The position numbers were made by a program, and so were the translations under genes. A DNA stretch of 64,000 bases from an uncultured Parvularculaceae bacterium (lineage in GTDB: Bacteria > Pseudomonadota > Alphaproteobacteria > Caulobacterales > Parvularculaceae). The notes under the pieces were generated by a model. It saw only the letters and a program-made list of their open reading frames with translations. It had not been told where the DNA came from and searched no databases. Each line of letters opens with the position of its first letter. The stretch's first letter is position 1. The stretch is taken from contig CAJXLJ010000006.1 in assembly GCA_913055785.1 (NCBI GenBank), forward strand, positions 36,367-100,366. Direction: 5' to 3'. Below are positions 33,683-42,314 of this stretch, piece by piece.

Positions 33683-34984
33683 TCAACTCTCCCGCAGATA
33701 GCCCCAAGTGTGCAGGCGGTCAGAATCCTCATACCAGCGCTCGCCGATATCGTCGCGGAAATACATATTCGGAATGAGGATGTTCTGGATACGGGCGTAA
33801 GCCTGTTTCTGGGCCTCGCGCATGGTCGAGCCGAGCCCTGATACGACAAGGGCGAGCCCCGCCCCGCCGGTCACCAGCCATTCGTCGTTGACGCGTTTGA
33901 CGTCGTGAATATGGACGCCCTCACTCATCGGCTTTTTAAAAACGATCGCCGCGTTTTTCGAATAGCTCTCAAACGTCTCCTTGTCCTTGAAGGGATAGGG
34001 CGGCACGACGAGACGCACCCCGACCTGAAAGCCTTTCTTGGTCTTGAATTTCGGATCGCCACCGGACGCCATCTGATAGAAAAAGTCCGCCAGCGGAAGT
34101 CCGAGCCCGTCGGACTGGATCTGGATCGTCGGGTAGCCGAACCGCGCCGTGAACTCGAGCGGATAGATGCCCTGCCCGTTGACGATGCAGTTGACGTCGA
34201 TGTAGCCGACGTAAGCCTCTTCGGCGAGACGCGGCGCCATCTTCGCGAGGGTTTCGCGGAAGAGCTTGTTCGGTCCGGTCCAGAACATCGACGTGCCCAT
34301 CTCGCCGGTCGCGGGACCGACATTGCCCGGCAACAGCTTCTTGTGCTCGAAGTTGATGTTGATCGGGTCCATGAATTCGCGGCCGTTGAAGAAGCCGCCG
34401 ACCGCCACCTCGACGCCGGTGACGCGGTTCTGGAGCTGGAAAATCTTGATCGTGTCGGACCAGACGCGCTTATACGCCTCAAGCACGCGCACGACGTCGG
34501 AGCCGTCTTCCTCCATGCCGACGAACAAGAGCCGCTTGATGTTCTGCGCCTCGCCCGAAGGTTTGATGACATAGCGGCGCGGGTTCGACTTCACATGGGC
34601 GATCGCCGCGTCGAAATCGTCGAACTCCTTGTAGGGAAGAATGTTGACGCCGGCCTTTTTCAGCTCGTCCTGACCGAAGGAACGGTCGTCCTCGAGCCGG
34701 TCCGTATAGGGCGTGCCGCCGATCACGAACTTGCCCCTGGCGCGGAGGGCGGCGGCCTTTTCGCCCTGGCCGAGCACGTCGTCGAAGACGATGACGTCGG
34801 CCCAGTCCACATGGGACTCCCAGTCCTTCACCTTCGGGATAAAGCCGTCGCCGATATCCGCCTCGGCGGGGTTTTCAATGCAGTAGCGGACCTCATGGCC
34901 CTCCCGCTGGACGCGCCAGGCGCAATCGGCGTGAAGCCCGTCCGTGGAGATAAAGAGGTAGTTGCGTTTTGTCTGCGTGGTCAT
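33683..34984 (-). CDS. PurD-like ATP-grasp protein (phosphoribosylamine-glycine ligase family)
   Basis: 433 residues, close to PurD length. The ATP-grasp core runs from about residue 100 to 320: SFGQDELKKAGVNILPYKEFDDFDAAIAHV, then RYVIKPSGEAQNIKRLLFVGMEEDG, VEVAVGGFFNGREF, and the metal-binding region YVGYIDVNCIVNGQGIYPLEFTARFGYPT. The N-terminal Rossmann-like part lacks the usual PurD GxGGREHA loop and starts YLFISTDGLHADCAWRVQREGHEV instead. I therefore regard it as a PurD paralogue with an uncertain amino donor or acceptor. The true purD may lie elsewhere. Confidence 0.7.
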   Translation of the reverse strand: MTTQTKRNYLFISTDGLHADCAWRVQREGHEVRYCIENPAEADIGDGFIPKVKDWESHVDWADVIVFDDVLGQGEKAAALRARGKFVIGGTPYTDRLEDDRSFGQDELKKAGVNILPYKEFDDFDAAIAHVKSNPRRYVIKPSGEAQNIKRLLFVGMEEDGSDVVRVLEAYKRVWSDTIKIFQLQNRVTGVEVAVGGFFNGREFMDPININFEHKKLLPGNVGPATGEMGTSMFWTGPNKLFRETLAKMAPRLAEEAYVGYIDVNCIVNGQGIYPLEFTARFGYPTIQIQSDGLGLPLADFFYQMASGGDPKFKTKKGFQVGVRLVVPPYPFKDKETFESYSKNAAIVFKKPMSEGVHIHDVKRVNDEWLVTGGAGLALVVSGLGSTMREAQKQAYARIQNILIPNMYFRDDIGERWYEDSDRLHTWGYLRES

Positions 34985-35184
34985 GAGGCTGCTTTGGTCC
35001 GTTATCAGTGATCCTGTTCGCCGCGTAACACGGCCGGGGCGACGAGCGCCAGTATAGGACGAAACGGCAAGGAAGCGGGCAATATTTAACAGGCTGCATC
35101 GCGCACGCTATCGCGCGGCGGCGGTTGACAGCGGAACGCCCGCCGAAGATGACGGGCGCCTTTAGTAAAATGAGATTAAAGCGC

Positions 35185-35730
35185 TCAGCTTTGGCCGGGC
35201 GTGATGTCGAACTCGGCCGCCATGCGGCGCGGCGCATCCTGGCCGGCTTCCGCCAGCGGCTTTTGCGCGGCTGGAACGGGGTTGGGCTTCGCCATCGACG
35301 CGGCGCGCTTGCCGACATCGATCTGGCCCTTGATTTCGGCGCCCTGCTCGATCATCAGGCTCGGGGTTTGGATGTCTCCGTCGATCCGCGCCGAGGCGGC
35401 GAGGCTGACGCGTTCCGTAGCGTTGATATTGCCGTGGATGCGCCCCTCGATGCGCGCTTCCCTGACATTGAGATCAGCTTTGACATCGGCGTCCGCATCG
35501 ATGGAGATAAGATGATCGCCGACGATCTCACCATTGACGCTGCCGGCGATCCGGGCCGGCCCGGTGCAGACAAGCTTTCCTTCAACGCTGCTGCCGGCGC
35601 CGAGAAAGGACTGGTAAGTTTCCGGCCGCTCGGCGCCGGTTCCCGGCTCCGCCCCGTAGTCCTGCTCCAGATCGTTACCGGCATCGGCGTCCTCGCCGGA
35701 TTTGAAAATGCCGCCTGTCTTCTTCGCCAT
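35185..35730 (-). CDS. Bactofilin (polymer-forming cytoskeletal protein)
   Basis: 181 residues from ATG 35730 (MAKKTGGIFKS), with GGGATGGGG upstream. The central right-handed beta-helix has repeated strands: SSVEGKLVCTGPARIAGSVNGEIVGDHLISIDADADVKADLNVREARIEGRIHGNINATERVSLAASARIDGDIQTPSLMIEQGAEIKGQIDV. Flanking tails are disordered and proline-rich. Bactofilins form non-polar filaments that organise cell-wall enzymes and stalk or shape functions in alphaproteobacteria. No M23 peptidase gene is adjacent here. Confidence 0.9.
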   Translation of the reverse strand: MAKKTGGIFKSGEDADAGNDLEQDYGAEPGTGAERPETYQSFLGAGSSVEGKLVCTGPARIAGSVNGEIVGDHLISIDADADVKADLNVREARIEGRIHGNINATERVSLAASARIDGDIQTPSLMIEQGAEIKGQIDVGKRAASMAKPNPVPAAQKPLAEAGQDAPRRMAAEFDITPGQS

Positions 35731-35882
35731 GACGCCCCATCCCATTTCGGTTCGCCCCAATATGATGCAACGCCCGTGCCATCAGGCGGCGGGGGGCATG
35801 CCCTGGCGAAAGCATGGATAAGGCGCATGACAACTGGGCGAAGGATAGACGCAGCTTCGCTCTAACCGCTTGAACTTCCGCC

Positions 35883-35978
35883 CTAATGACGGAAGTTTTG
35901 ATGCGTGATCAGGCTCAGCGCCCCAAGCGCGAAATTGCCGGCGATAAATACGATCAATGTAATTTCAACGGCGCCCAT
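35883..35978 (-). CDS. Small ORF: 31-residue membrane peptide
   Basis: GGAGAGAGACCG leads directly into ATG 35978 on the minus strand. The product (MGAVEITLIVFIAGNFALGA...) is one hydrophobic helix of about 20 residues followed by a polar end, THQNFRH. It lies alone between the bactofilin and SlyD-like genes. The ribosome-binding site and the clean helix support a real small membrane protein. No family is recognised. Confidence 0.5.
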   Translation of the reverse strand: MGAVEITLIVFIAGNFALGALSLITHQNFRH

Positions 35979-36129
35979 CGGTCTCTCTCCTTCGGCGGCC
36001 AGTCGTAAGACTGGATATGCCGATTCGGGAAAGAGATGGGACGAGAGCCGCGCGCTTCAACGGCGCCGCCGGTCACAGGCGCATCACAAAATGCGGCGCA
36101 AATAAGGCGAAACGCTTAAGGCGTTGAAA

Positions 36130-36567
36130 TCACGCGGCGTTTTTGATCTCGACCAGAGTCAGCGAGAAATGGAGGTCCTCGCCAGCCAGCGGATGATTGC
36201 CGTCCGCAGTCACTTCGCTCTCGCCGACATCAGTGATCAGCAGCTGGATCGTGTTTCCGTCCTGGCTGCGCGCGGAGAGCTGCATGCCCGGCTGCGGCGG
36301 CTGTTCGGCCGGCAACTGGGTCCGCGGGATTTTGACGACGAGCTCTTCCCGGCGGGGGCCGAACGCATCGGCGCATTTCACCGTCACAGCCTTTTCCTCG
36401 CCGGCGGTCATACCGGCCAGCCCTTCTTCGATCTGAGGAAAAATATTGCCGGCGCCGAGTTTGAGGGTCTGAGGCCCTTCGCGTTCCGTACTTCCAACGA
36501 CGCGGCCATCGGCTGTCCGCACCACATAATTGATAATAACATCGTCACCGGTTTTCGCCGTTGTCAT
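36130..36567 (-). CDS. FKBP-type peptidyl-prolyl isomerase (SlyD/FkpB-like)
   Basis: 145 residues, cytoplasmic (no signal). It starts TGDDVIINYVVRTADGRVVGSTEREGPQTLKLGAGNIFPQIEEGLAGMTAGEEKAVTVKCADAFGPR, the SlyD-like FKBP fold with an inserted flap. It continues with the IF-domain-like segment and ends DLHFSLTLVEIK. The metal-binding His-rich tail of E. coli SlyD is absent. It probably assists folding of nascent proteins. Confidence 0.85.
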   Translation of the reverse strand: MTTAKTGDDVIINYVVRTADGRVVGSTEREGPQTLKLGAGNIFPQIEEGLAGMTAGEEKAVTVKCADAFGPRREELVVKIPRTQLPAEQPPQPGMQLSARSQDGNTIQLLITDVGESEVTADGNHPLAGEDLHFSLTLVEIKNAA

Positions 36568-36764
36568 AACATTCTCCGCAGATCTATCTTGTAATCGGTG
36601 TTGAGCGCCGCCCGAAACGCAACGCCCGCATCGAACTTCGCGATCCCAACTGAAAGGATTATTTCGGCAAGCAGCCGGAAAGCACTCGGCTCATTTCCGG
36701 GGCACCCTTGCAAATCGCACACGGAGGGTCAAGGGCGCGCGGTCGACGCCGAATGTTTCGCCGC

Positions 36765-37160
36765 TTACTTGGATCCGGGTTCGAGCGCTTTCAGCGCCAC
36801 CCTGCCGAGATCGGCGGTCATGGCGAACATGCCAATGGCGATTCCGCGATGGACCTGCCCGGAGAACTGGTAGGTTTTCCACACATACAGGCCCGCGGCG
36901 GCGAGAATAATCATCCGTGCAAGGATTGTCGCGCTGAAATTGACGGTCTTGGCCGCAAGCCGCAATTTCCGCTCTTCAGGCGTTTCTTCGATCGCGATCT
37001 TGCGAATACGGGAGACGTCCGGCTCCAGACTTACTCTTGGCCTGTTCGCGCCGCCGCCCGTCACCGCCGTCGCCGCGGCGCCGGCGCCGCCAGCAACGGC
37101 AGCCAGACGGTCCATGCTGATTTGCGGCGCCGCCGCCTTCTGTTTGCTGAACGCCATCAC
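36765..37160 (-). CDS. Hypothetical protein with one or two hydrophobic helices
   Basis: 131 residues. An Ala/Gly-rich, low-complexity N-terminus (AAVAGGAGAAATAVTGGGA) leads to a charged block (PEERKLRLAAKTVNFSATILARM) and then a helix, IILAAAGLYVWKTYQF, near residue 90. A second weak helix (GIAIGMFAMTADLGRVAL) follows. Either of two adjacent ATGs may be the start. I recognise no family. Confidence 0.5.
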   Translation of the reverse strand: MMAFSKQKAAAPQISMDRLAAVAGGAGAAATAVTGGGANRPRVSLEPDVSRIRKIAIEETPEERKLRLAAKTVNFSATILARMIILAAAGLYVWKTYQFSGQVHRGIAIGMFAMTADLGRVALKALEPGSK

Positions 37161-37257
37161 GCCCTCGGGATTATCATCGCTCGCTTAACTGAAAACAAAT
37201 TCCCTTTGAGATCGCGTAAAATCGACGCTGACAATTTTATCTGTTTTGTTCAGCAAG

Positions 37258-37291
37258 AAAAAAGGCGGGCGGTCCGAAGACCGCCCGCCTT
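37258..37291 (-). terminator. Intrinsic terminator of the second TonB receptor
   Basis: AAGGCGGGCGGTC (37262-37274) pairs with GACCGCCCGCCTT (37279-37291). On the minus strand a run of six T follows the stem. Confidence 0.85.
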
Positions 37292-37325
37292 GTCTAGGTC
37301 CCCTCTGACGCGTCCGGCGTAGAGT

Positions 37326-40166
37326 TTAGAAGCGCGCTCCGATAGCGATGCCGTAACGGCGCGGCTCCTGCAAGAAGACGTTGGTGTTAAGACCAGACGA
37401 AGCGTCCTGAAGATAGGCGCCAGTGATGTTCTGGTCGTTAAACGCGTTCTGAACGAAGCCGCGGACATACCACGGGCCATCCGTCGGTGCGAGCGTAAGC
37501 TGGGCGTTAAACTGACCGAAACCTTCGATCAGGTCGTTCGCGGTGTTGAACGGCCGCGCATAGAAATCGCCCTGGCGATAATAATCAACGCGGATTGTGG
37601 CGTCATGGCTGGCGCCGACCGGGATCGCATACTGGGCGCCGACATTGAATTGCCAGTTCGGCGCGCCCGGCAGTTCGTTGCCGGAAAGATCCTGCTCGAT
37701 GCCTGGCACGACTTCATAGTTCGTACCGGAAAGGCCGTTGAACAACGCGGCGATATTCTCCAGTTCCGAGCAGACGAAGAACGGGGTGATCGTGATCGGC
37801 CCCGGGACCACCTGTCCGATCAGCGCCGGATCGGCCGCGTCACGGGTGACGACACAGTTCGCCGCCGTCGTCAGATCCTTGAACAATTCGGCGTTCGGAT
37901 CGCCAGCCGCCGGGTCGGCGGGATCGAAGGCCGAGAAGTCGCCGATCGAGGTGTTCAGGTAAGACGCGGTCGCGTTGAAGCTGAAACGATCAATCGGCTC
38001 CCATTGCAACTCGCCTTCAAGGCCCCAGATCGTTGCATCGATATTATCGTTGATCGCGGTGCGCGAAACGATACGCGAGACCTGCAGGCCCGAGTAATCA
38101 TAGTAGAAGCCTGCGAGGTTGAGCGTATAGGTATCGCCGGTGATTTTCGCACCGACCTCAAAGGCGTTGATGAATTCGGACTCATAGGTCGGGGCAACGC
38201 CGCCGCCAATCGCCGTCAGCGGGTTGAAACCGCCGGGCTTGTAGCCGCGCGAGTAAGACGCGTAGATCAGCAGGCCGTCATTCGGGATCCATTCAAGAAC
38301 GCCCCGACCGGTTACTGCTTCGAATTTATTTGAATCGACGCGGAAATCGCTGACGCCGAGCGAGCCTGCCGTAAACGGATCAGGATCCAGGAAATCGCTG
38401 ACGTCATCCGTGCCAAGCGGCACCGCGAACGGCGGCACCGACAACGGGTTAAGCGGGTTGATGGGGCAGGTAGGATTGCTCAGGACGCAAACCAGACTGC
38501 CGAACGGCTGAAGGCCGCGGTCGCGGACATTCTTCGTGTCGTTGTTGTAGCGAATGCCGCCGGTCAACTTCAGTTGCTCGGACAGGTCGACATAGACTTC
38601 GGCGAAGGCCGAAATACTCTTCCGCTCAACATTGCCGTCATTGTAGAAATTCGGACCGTAGAAGGCGACGCCGTCTGTCATCGTGAAGATACCGGCGCCG
38701 ACAATCGACGTGTAGTCAAGCGCGGGGCCCGCAACGTGGAAGTTCGCGTAGCCTTCAGAGTGATTGTAGTTGCCGCCAACAAGGAAGTTGAACGGACCTT
38801 CAAGGTTCGAGGTGACGATGCCTTCGATCGAGTAATACTCGGAGTAGCCCGTCGAATAATCGATGCCGGCCAGCGTGTTGGTGCGGCCTTGCGTGTTGCC
38901 GCCGATCGAGCCGGCGAAGCCTTCGGTCTCGAAAGCTGAAATCGGGATCATGCCGTCGGAGAACGCATAGGCGTAATCAATCGGAAGCCCGAACTGAACA
39001 GCAAGCGGGATCGACACGTCAGGTCCGGACAAGTTGTTTTGCTGTTGCTGCTGGTCGATCGAGGAACGGCCCCAGCCGCCGGTCAGCTTGACGCTGAAAT
39101 TTTCAAAGTCGTGCTGAATGTTGCCCATCAAGATCAGCTCTTCAGCGTCGTTCGTCGGCGTGAAGGGCGTGTTGATGGTGCGATAGTCCGCCGGGTTCGC
39201 CGGACCGGTGAGATCGAGCTGGTCAGCGACGCTGAACAGGCCGAACGCGCCGGCCGCCGGATTGCCGCCGGAAGCCAGGATATAGGTCTCCGAGGACGCC
39301 AGAACATTCAGGGTCGAGGCGATGTTCGGGGTGTCGAAGCCAAGCGAGCCAGGCAAACAACCGCGAACCCCGCTGGGATCGCGCGTACAAAGGGTCTTGG
39401 TGGAGCGCATGCGGTTGTCTTCTTCGTTGAAGAAGCTTGCCACAAGGTCGACCGTAGTGTTCTCAGTCGGGTACCAGCGCAAGGAGCCGCGCACCGCGCC
39501 AATATCACGGTCGTCGACGTCTTGGCCGTCATAAAGATTTGTAGAGTAACCGTCGCGGTTCATCTTCAGACCGGCGACGCGGAAAGCCGCCGTATCGCCA
39601 AGCGGAATGTTGACGTGGCCCTTGACCTGAACGTGGTCGTAGTTGCCGTACTGAACCTCGGCGCTCGCGGACATGTCGTCCGGGTCGGCCTTTGCGGTGA
39701 TCACGTTGATAACGCCGCCGGTTGCGTTGCGGCCGAACAGCGTGCCTTGCGGACCACGCAGAATTTCGATCCGCTCCATGTCGAAGAATTCGGTTTCAAA
39801 AAGACGCGGCGAAGACAGCGGCAGGTCGTTCATGTGGACGGAAAGCGCCGGCTCCGAGTCGGCGGCGACTGCAAGCGCGCCGATACCGCGGATGACGATG
39901 GATGCGCTGGTGAACTGCGTCCGCGAGAAACTGAAGTTCGGCGTTGTCGTCTGGAAATCCGTGAAGCTCTCGATCTGCTGCTTTTCAAGATCGGCGGCAG
40001 AGACGGCCGTAACCGACAGCGGAACATCCTGAATTGATTCCTGCTTGCGCTGCGACGTAACAACAATTTCGTCAGCGTTCGCACTGGCGAACATCATCGC
40101 GCTGATTGCGACCCCTGAAAGGAGCCGGGCGGCGTTAACGGTAAGCGCAGAAGCGTTTTTCATCAT
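37326..40166 (-). CDS. TonB-dependent outer-membrane receptor
   Basis: About 946 residues. It has a signal peptide to about residue 31 (ISAMMFASANA) and a TonB box right after it (DEIVVTSQRKQESIQDVPLSVTAVSAADL). The plug follows, with FTSASIVIRGIG and ERIEILRGPQGTLFGRNATGGVINVITAKA, then a long beta-barrel ending FGIAIGARF-like with terminal Phe. The QDVPLSVT plug style belongs to the broad group often annotated as iron or vitamin receptors, though many act on other substrates. No regulator or lyase is adjacent, so the substrate is unknown. It is a monocistronic unit with its own terminator. Confidence 0.9.
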   Translation of the reverse strand: MMKNASALTVNAARLLSGVAISAMMFASANADEIVVTSQRKQESIQDVPLSVTAVSAADLEKQQIESFTDFQTTTPNFSFSRTQFTSASIVIRGIGALAVAADSEPALSVHMNDLPLSSPRLFETEFFDMERIEILRGPQGTLFGRNATGGVINVITAKADPDDMSASAEVQYGNYDHVQVKGHVNIPLGDTAAFRVAGLKMNRDGYSTNLYDGQDVDDRDIGAVRGSLRWYPTENTTVDLVASFFNEEDNRMRSTKTLCTRDPSGVRGCLPGSLGFDTPNIASTLNVLASSETYILASGGNPAAGAFGLFSVADQLDLTGPANPADYRTINTPFTPTNDAEELILMGNIQHDFENFSVKLTGGWGRSSIDQQQQQNNLSGPDVSIPLAVQFGLPIDYAYAFSDGMIPISAFETEGFAGSIGGNTQGRTNTLAGIDYSTGYSEYYSIEGIVTSNLEGPFNFLVGGNYNHSEGYANFHVAGPALDYTSIVGAGIFTMTDGVAFYGPNFYNDGNVERKSISAFAEVYVDLSEQLKLTGGIRYNNDTKNVRDRGLQPFGSLVCVLSNPTCPINPLNPLSVPPFAVPLGTDDVSDFLDPDPFTAGSLGVSDFRVDSNKFEAVTGRGVLEWIPNDGLLIYASYSRGYKPGGFNPLTAIGGGVAPTYESEFINAFEVGAKITGDTYTLNLAGFYYDYSGLQVSRIVSRTAINDNIDATIWGLEGELQWEPIDRFSFNATASYLNTSIGDFSAFDPADPAAGDPNAELFKDLTTAANCVVTRDAADPALIGQVVPGPITITPFFVCSELENIAALFNGLSGTNYEVVPGIEQDLSGNELPGAPNWQFNVGAQYAIPVGASHDATIRVDYYRQGDFYARPFNTANDLIEGFGQFNAQLTLAPTDGPWYVRGFVQNAFNDQNITGAYLQDASSGLNTNVFLQEPRRYGIAIGARF

Positions 40167-40510
40167 CTAGACCCCTTGATAGCCCCTCCCTGAATCGGGG
40201 CGCGGTTAACTCGGCTTTTTGACACTGCCAAGGCTACTTTTCACTATTCCCTCGCCGACTTACGGCGTCCAGAGGACTTTGCAGTCAGCGGACTCTCCGT
40301 CGAACGGCGTTACAAAATTACAACAAGTTCCGGCGTCATGGCCGGTTATTGCGCACTGCAACATTACCAATCGCGGCCTGCTAAAACTGCCCAGAAGAAC
40401 TCAACAAACAATTAACGATAAAGGTCGCCGAACCGCGGGGTTCGAGATTGTGGCGACGGGTGTCCTAAAAGCCGCGTTTATCGGTCCGCCTCAGGCAGAC
40501 CAGCTGCAAA
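40167..40510. other. Upstream region of the TonB receptor, no gene seen
   Basis: About 340 bp between the receptor start and the tRNA-Val 3' fragment. It should hold the receptor promoter. I see no convincing operator, RNA gene or reading frame. Confidence 0.5.
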
Positions 40511-40556
40511 TGGTGGGCGCGACTGGGATTGAACCAGTGACCCCTACGGTGTGAAC
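40511..40556 (-). repeat. attL: displaced 3' half of tRNA-Val
   Basis: 46 nt corresponding to the anticodon loop through CCA of tRNA-Val. It shares an 18-bp identical core GACCCCTACGGTGTGAAC (40539-40556) with 49901-49918 and differs at four positions in the T arm. It marks the left junction of an integrated element. Confidence 0.85.
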
Positions 40557-40636
40557 ACCGGCCATAGTAAGGAAAAACAAGGGCTTAAGACACCTCTTCG
40601 CGTCATTCGCACTCCCAAAAATCAGGGAGATAGCTG

Positions 40637-40834
40637 ATGCTGCGTGTCAAAAGCGTGTTAATGACTAACACGCAATTCCGTAAATCTGTACACAGATCAA
40701 AAGAAAGCCCGCCAGTGGGCGCTGGCGGGCTCAGAATGCGTGTCAATGCTGGCTGTGTTAGGTCCAGCACCGTTCTGGCTACCGCACTTCGAATCGCGCC
40801 TCAAGCGCCAATTTTGGCGCGGGAGGCAGTATAA
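40637..40834 (+). CDS. Doubtful small ORF linking int and rep in the circular form
   Basis: A 65-codon frame that starts at ATG 40637. It overlaps the stop (TGA) that the integrase would use in the circular element, and its TAA overlaps the rep ATG (TAATG at 40832-40836). The sequence also carries repeated GCGTGT motifs and a hairpin. The frame could be chance or a coupling peptide. Confidence 0.3.
   Translation: MLRVKSVLMTNTQFRKSVHRSKESPPVGAGGLRMRVNAGCVRSSTVLATALRIAPQAPILAREAV
40642..40746. repeat. Left arm-type repeats of the integrase (GCGTGTYAA)
   Basis: GCGTGTCAA at 40642, GCGTGTTAA at 40653, an inverted TAACACGC at 40666-40673 and GCGTGTCAA at 40738. The first two are 11 bp apart, the same spacing as the pair at the other end of the element (49819 and 49830). 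Confidence 0.5.
40706..40731 (-). terminator. Hairpin near the left end of the element
   Basis: AGCCCGCCAG (40706-40715) pairs with CTGGCGGGCT (40722-40731). The minus strand continues TTTCTTTTG, so it could stop leftward transcription from the restriction operon into the chromosome. Confidence 0.5.
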
Positions 40835-41745
40835 TGGCTGATGAACAGATCGCCCTGCGCTTTGCAGGCGTGCCTTTCAGGGCTGTGTCAGACCCAGATT
40901 TGGCCCCTATCGATTTGCGCGTGCTGATGGTCATTGCCGCGCATGACGGCTTCAATAAAAACCGCAAGGGGTGCTACGCCTCTCACAAGCGTTTGGCTGC
41001 CCTAGCGCAGGCTCACTACAAGACGGTGGCGCGGGCCATCGCAAAGCTAATCAGCCTTGGCTACGTTGAGGCTGTTCAGCAAGGCAATGACGGCAGGCTG
41101 CGCGTCTATCGCGTTATCTACACCCAGGGAGACCATGACGCCTTTCGCGGTGATGGCCGCACGCACGCGCCATCGACTCAGCTGAGATCGGTAACCACTG
41201 CGGTTACCAATCAGCATTCAAAGTCGGTAACCACCACGGTTACCGATCACCCTGGTGATGAGCCGCAGCCTGACGGCCACGAAAGCTGTGGAAAACCGTC
41301 TCAATCGGTAACCGGCTCAGAGAGATCGGTAACCAACGAAACGGAGATCGGTAACCAAATCGAGCCCGAAAATGAGCCTACCGCGTTGAAATCAAACAGG
41401 AAAGGAAGCCGAATATATTCTACTGAAAGTAATAGAATAAAAAAGGGAATAGATAGGGCGGAAGCCCGGCTCGGCGAAGTGGGGATAACTGATGGTTTTG
41501 TGCGTGAGCCTCAGCCGCCAGAGCGCGTTGAGGACATGGCCCAATGGCTTAGCAATGCGCTGAGGCCAGAGCGGCGCGTCAGGCATGGCCCGGCAACGGA
41601 TGCTGACGCTGCGATTGATGAGGCTATTGCGGCCAGAGCGCGCGGTGAGCCTGCAGCTGTGGTGAGATACCCTGAGTTTGACACGGCGCGGCCATCAGCT
41701 GCGCTGCTGAGCACGGCAATCAGCCGAAGGGCCAGAGGTGGGTAG
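40834..41745 (+). CDS. Replication initiator, phage lambda-O-like, with an N-terminal winged helix
   Basis: 303 residues. The N-terminal 95 residues form a winged HTH (APIDLRVLMVIAAHDGFNKNRKGCYASHKRLAALAQAHYKTVARAIAKLISLGYVEAVQQGNDGRLRVYRV) typical of Rep_O and plasmid initiator domains. The middle (about 110-190) is hydrophilic and repetitive (SVTTAVTN, SVTTTVTD, SVTGSE, SVTNET) because it encodes GGTAACC iterons. The C-terminal 80 residues are helical, with no recognised domain. As in lambda O, the gene probably contains its own origin. It would drive replication of the excised element. GC and codon use resemble the rest of the element. Confidence 0.65.
   Translation: MADEQIALRFAGVPFRAVSDPDLAPIDLRVLMVIAAHDGFNKNRKGCYASHKRLAALAQAHYKTVARAIAKLISLGYVEAVQQGNDGRLRVYRVIYTQGDHDAFRGDGRTHAPSTQLRSVTTAVTNQHSKSVTTTVTDHPGDEPQPDGHESCGKPSQSVTGSERSVTNETEIGNQIEPENEPTALKSNRKGSRIYSTESNRIKKGIDRAEARLGEVGITDGFVREPQPPERVEDMAQWLSNALRPERRVRHGPATDADAAIDEAIAARARGEPAAVVRYPEFDTARPSAALLSTAISRRARGG
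41190..41356. repeat. Iteron array inside the rep gene
   Basis: Five direct copies of GGTAACC at 41190, 41226, 41307, 41328 and 41350, and inverted GGTTACC at 41202 and 41238. The first two pairs are palindromic with a 5-bp spacer. The last three are spaced 21 and 22 bp, two helical turns. The repeats carry preceding GATC or GTC and lie in frame within the coding region. Confidence 0.7.
41385..41455. other. AT-rich stretch next to the iterons (candidate unwinding region)
   Basis: The segment after the last iteron (AATATATTCTACTG, then AGTAATAGAATAAAAAAGGG) is far more AT-rich than the surrounding gene. The layout, iterons then an AT-rich region inside the initiator gene, is the lambda-O origin arrangement. 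Confidence 0.5.
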
Positions 41746-41861
41746 CGTGATGGCAGGCCAGACCAGACCCGCGCGCCAAAAAATCTCTCACAGGTTAAGA
41801 CCGGGTACCGGCGGGGGGCAGTATTTGCATTCGAAGTTGGGAATTAGGATCAAAAAGCCAC

Positions 41862-42314
41862 TTAGTGATTGTTATCGTTGGCGGATTTGTGGTTTGCGGC
41901 ACGCTTTGGGATAGTCCGTAGGCGGCGGTTTAGCGCTGCGGCGTCTTTTGTTTCGCATTCCCAAATCGTGATGACGCGCCAGCCTAGCGCTTGCAAAGTC
42001 TCAGTGTTTTTTGCGTCGCGCGTAACATTCCGCTGCAGCTTTGGCCGCCAATAATCAAGGTTCGACTTTGGCATTCGGCTCAGCTTGCAATTCTCATCGG
42101 CGTGCTGGTGCCAAAAGCAGCCATGAACGAATACCGCAACTTTCCATTTCGGAAAAACAAGATCCGGCTTGCCAGGCAGGTCTTTGCGATGCAGCCGGAA
42201 TCGCAGCCCCAGCTTATGCGCTGCGCTTCTCACAACTCTTTCCGGCTTCATGTTTTTTGACTTGATTGCAGCCATGTTCCGGCTGCGGACTTGCGGGGTA
42301 ACGCGGTCAGCCAT
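41862..42314 (-). CDS. vsr: Very-short-patch repair endonuclease
   Basis: 150 residues, the usual Vsr length. It contains RNMAAIKSKNMKPERVVRSAAHKLGLRFRLHRKDLPGKPDLVFPKWKVAVFVHGCFWHQH, including the conserved catalytic Asp in KPDLVF and the GCFWHxH zinc/active-site motif, and the C-terminal WRVITIWECE. It nicks at T:G mismatches that arise when 5-methylcytosine deaminates. It overlaps the restriction enzyme gene by 8 bp and is the third gene of the R-M operon. Its presence matches a cytosine-C5 methyltransferase. Confidence 0.9.
   Translation of the reverse strand: MADRVTPQVRSRNMAAIKSKNMKPERVVRSAAHKLGLRFRLHRKDLPGKPDLVFPKWKVAVFVHGCFWHQHADENCKLSRMPKSNLDYWRPKLQRNVTRDAKNTETLQALGWRVITIWECETKDAAALNRRLRTIPKRAANHKSANDNNH

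Noticed and set aside
41748..41921. Short plus frame after rep (MAGQTRPARQ), considered as a terminase small-subunit remnant
   Set aside because: Only the first residues resemble such proteins. The rest overlaps vsr antisense and has no matching motif.
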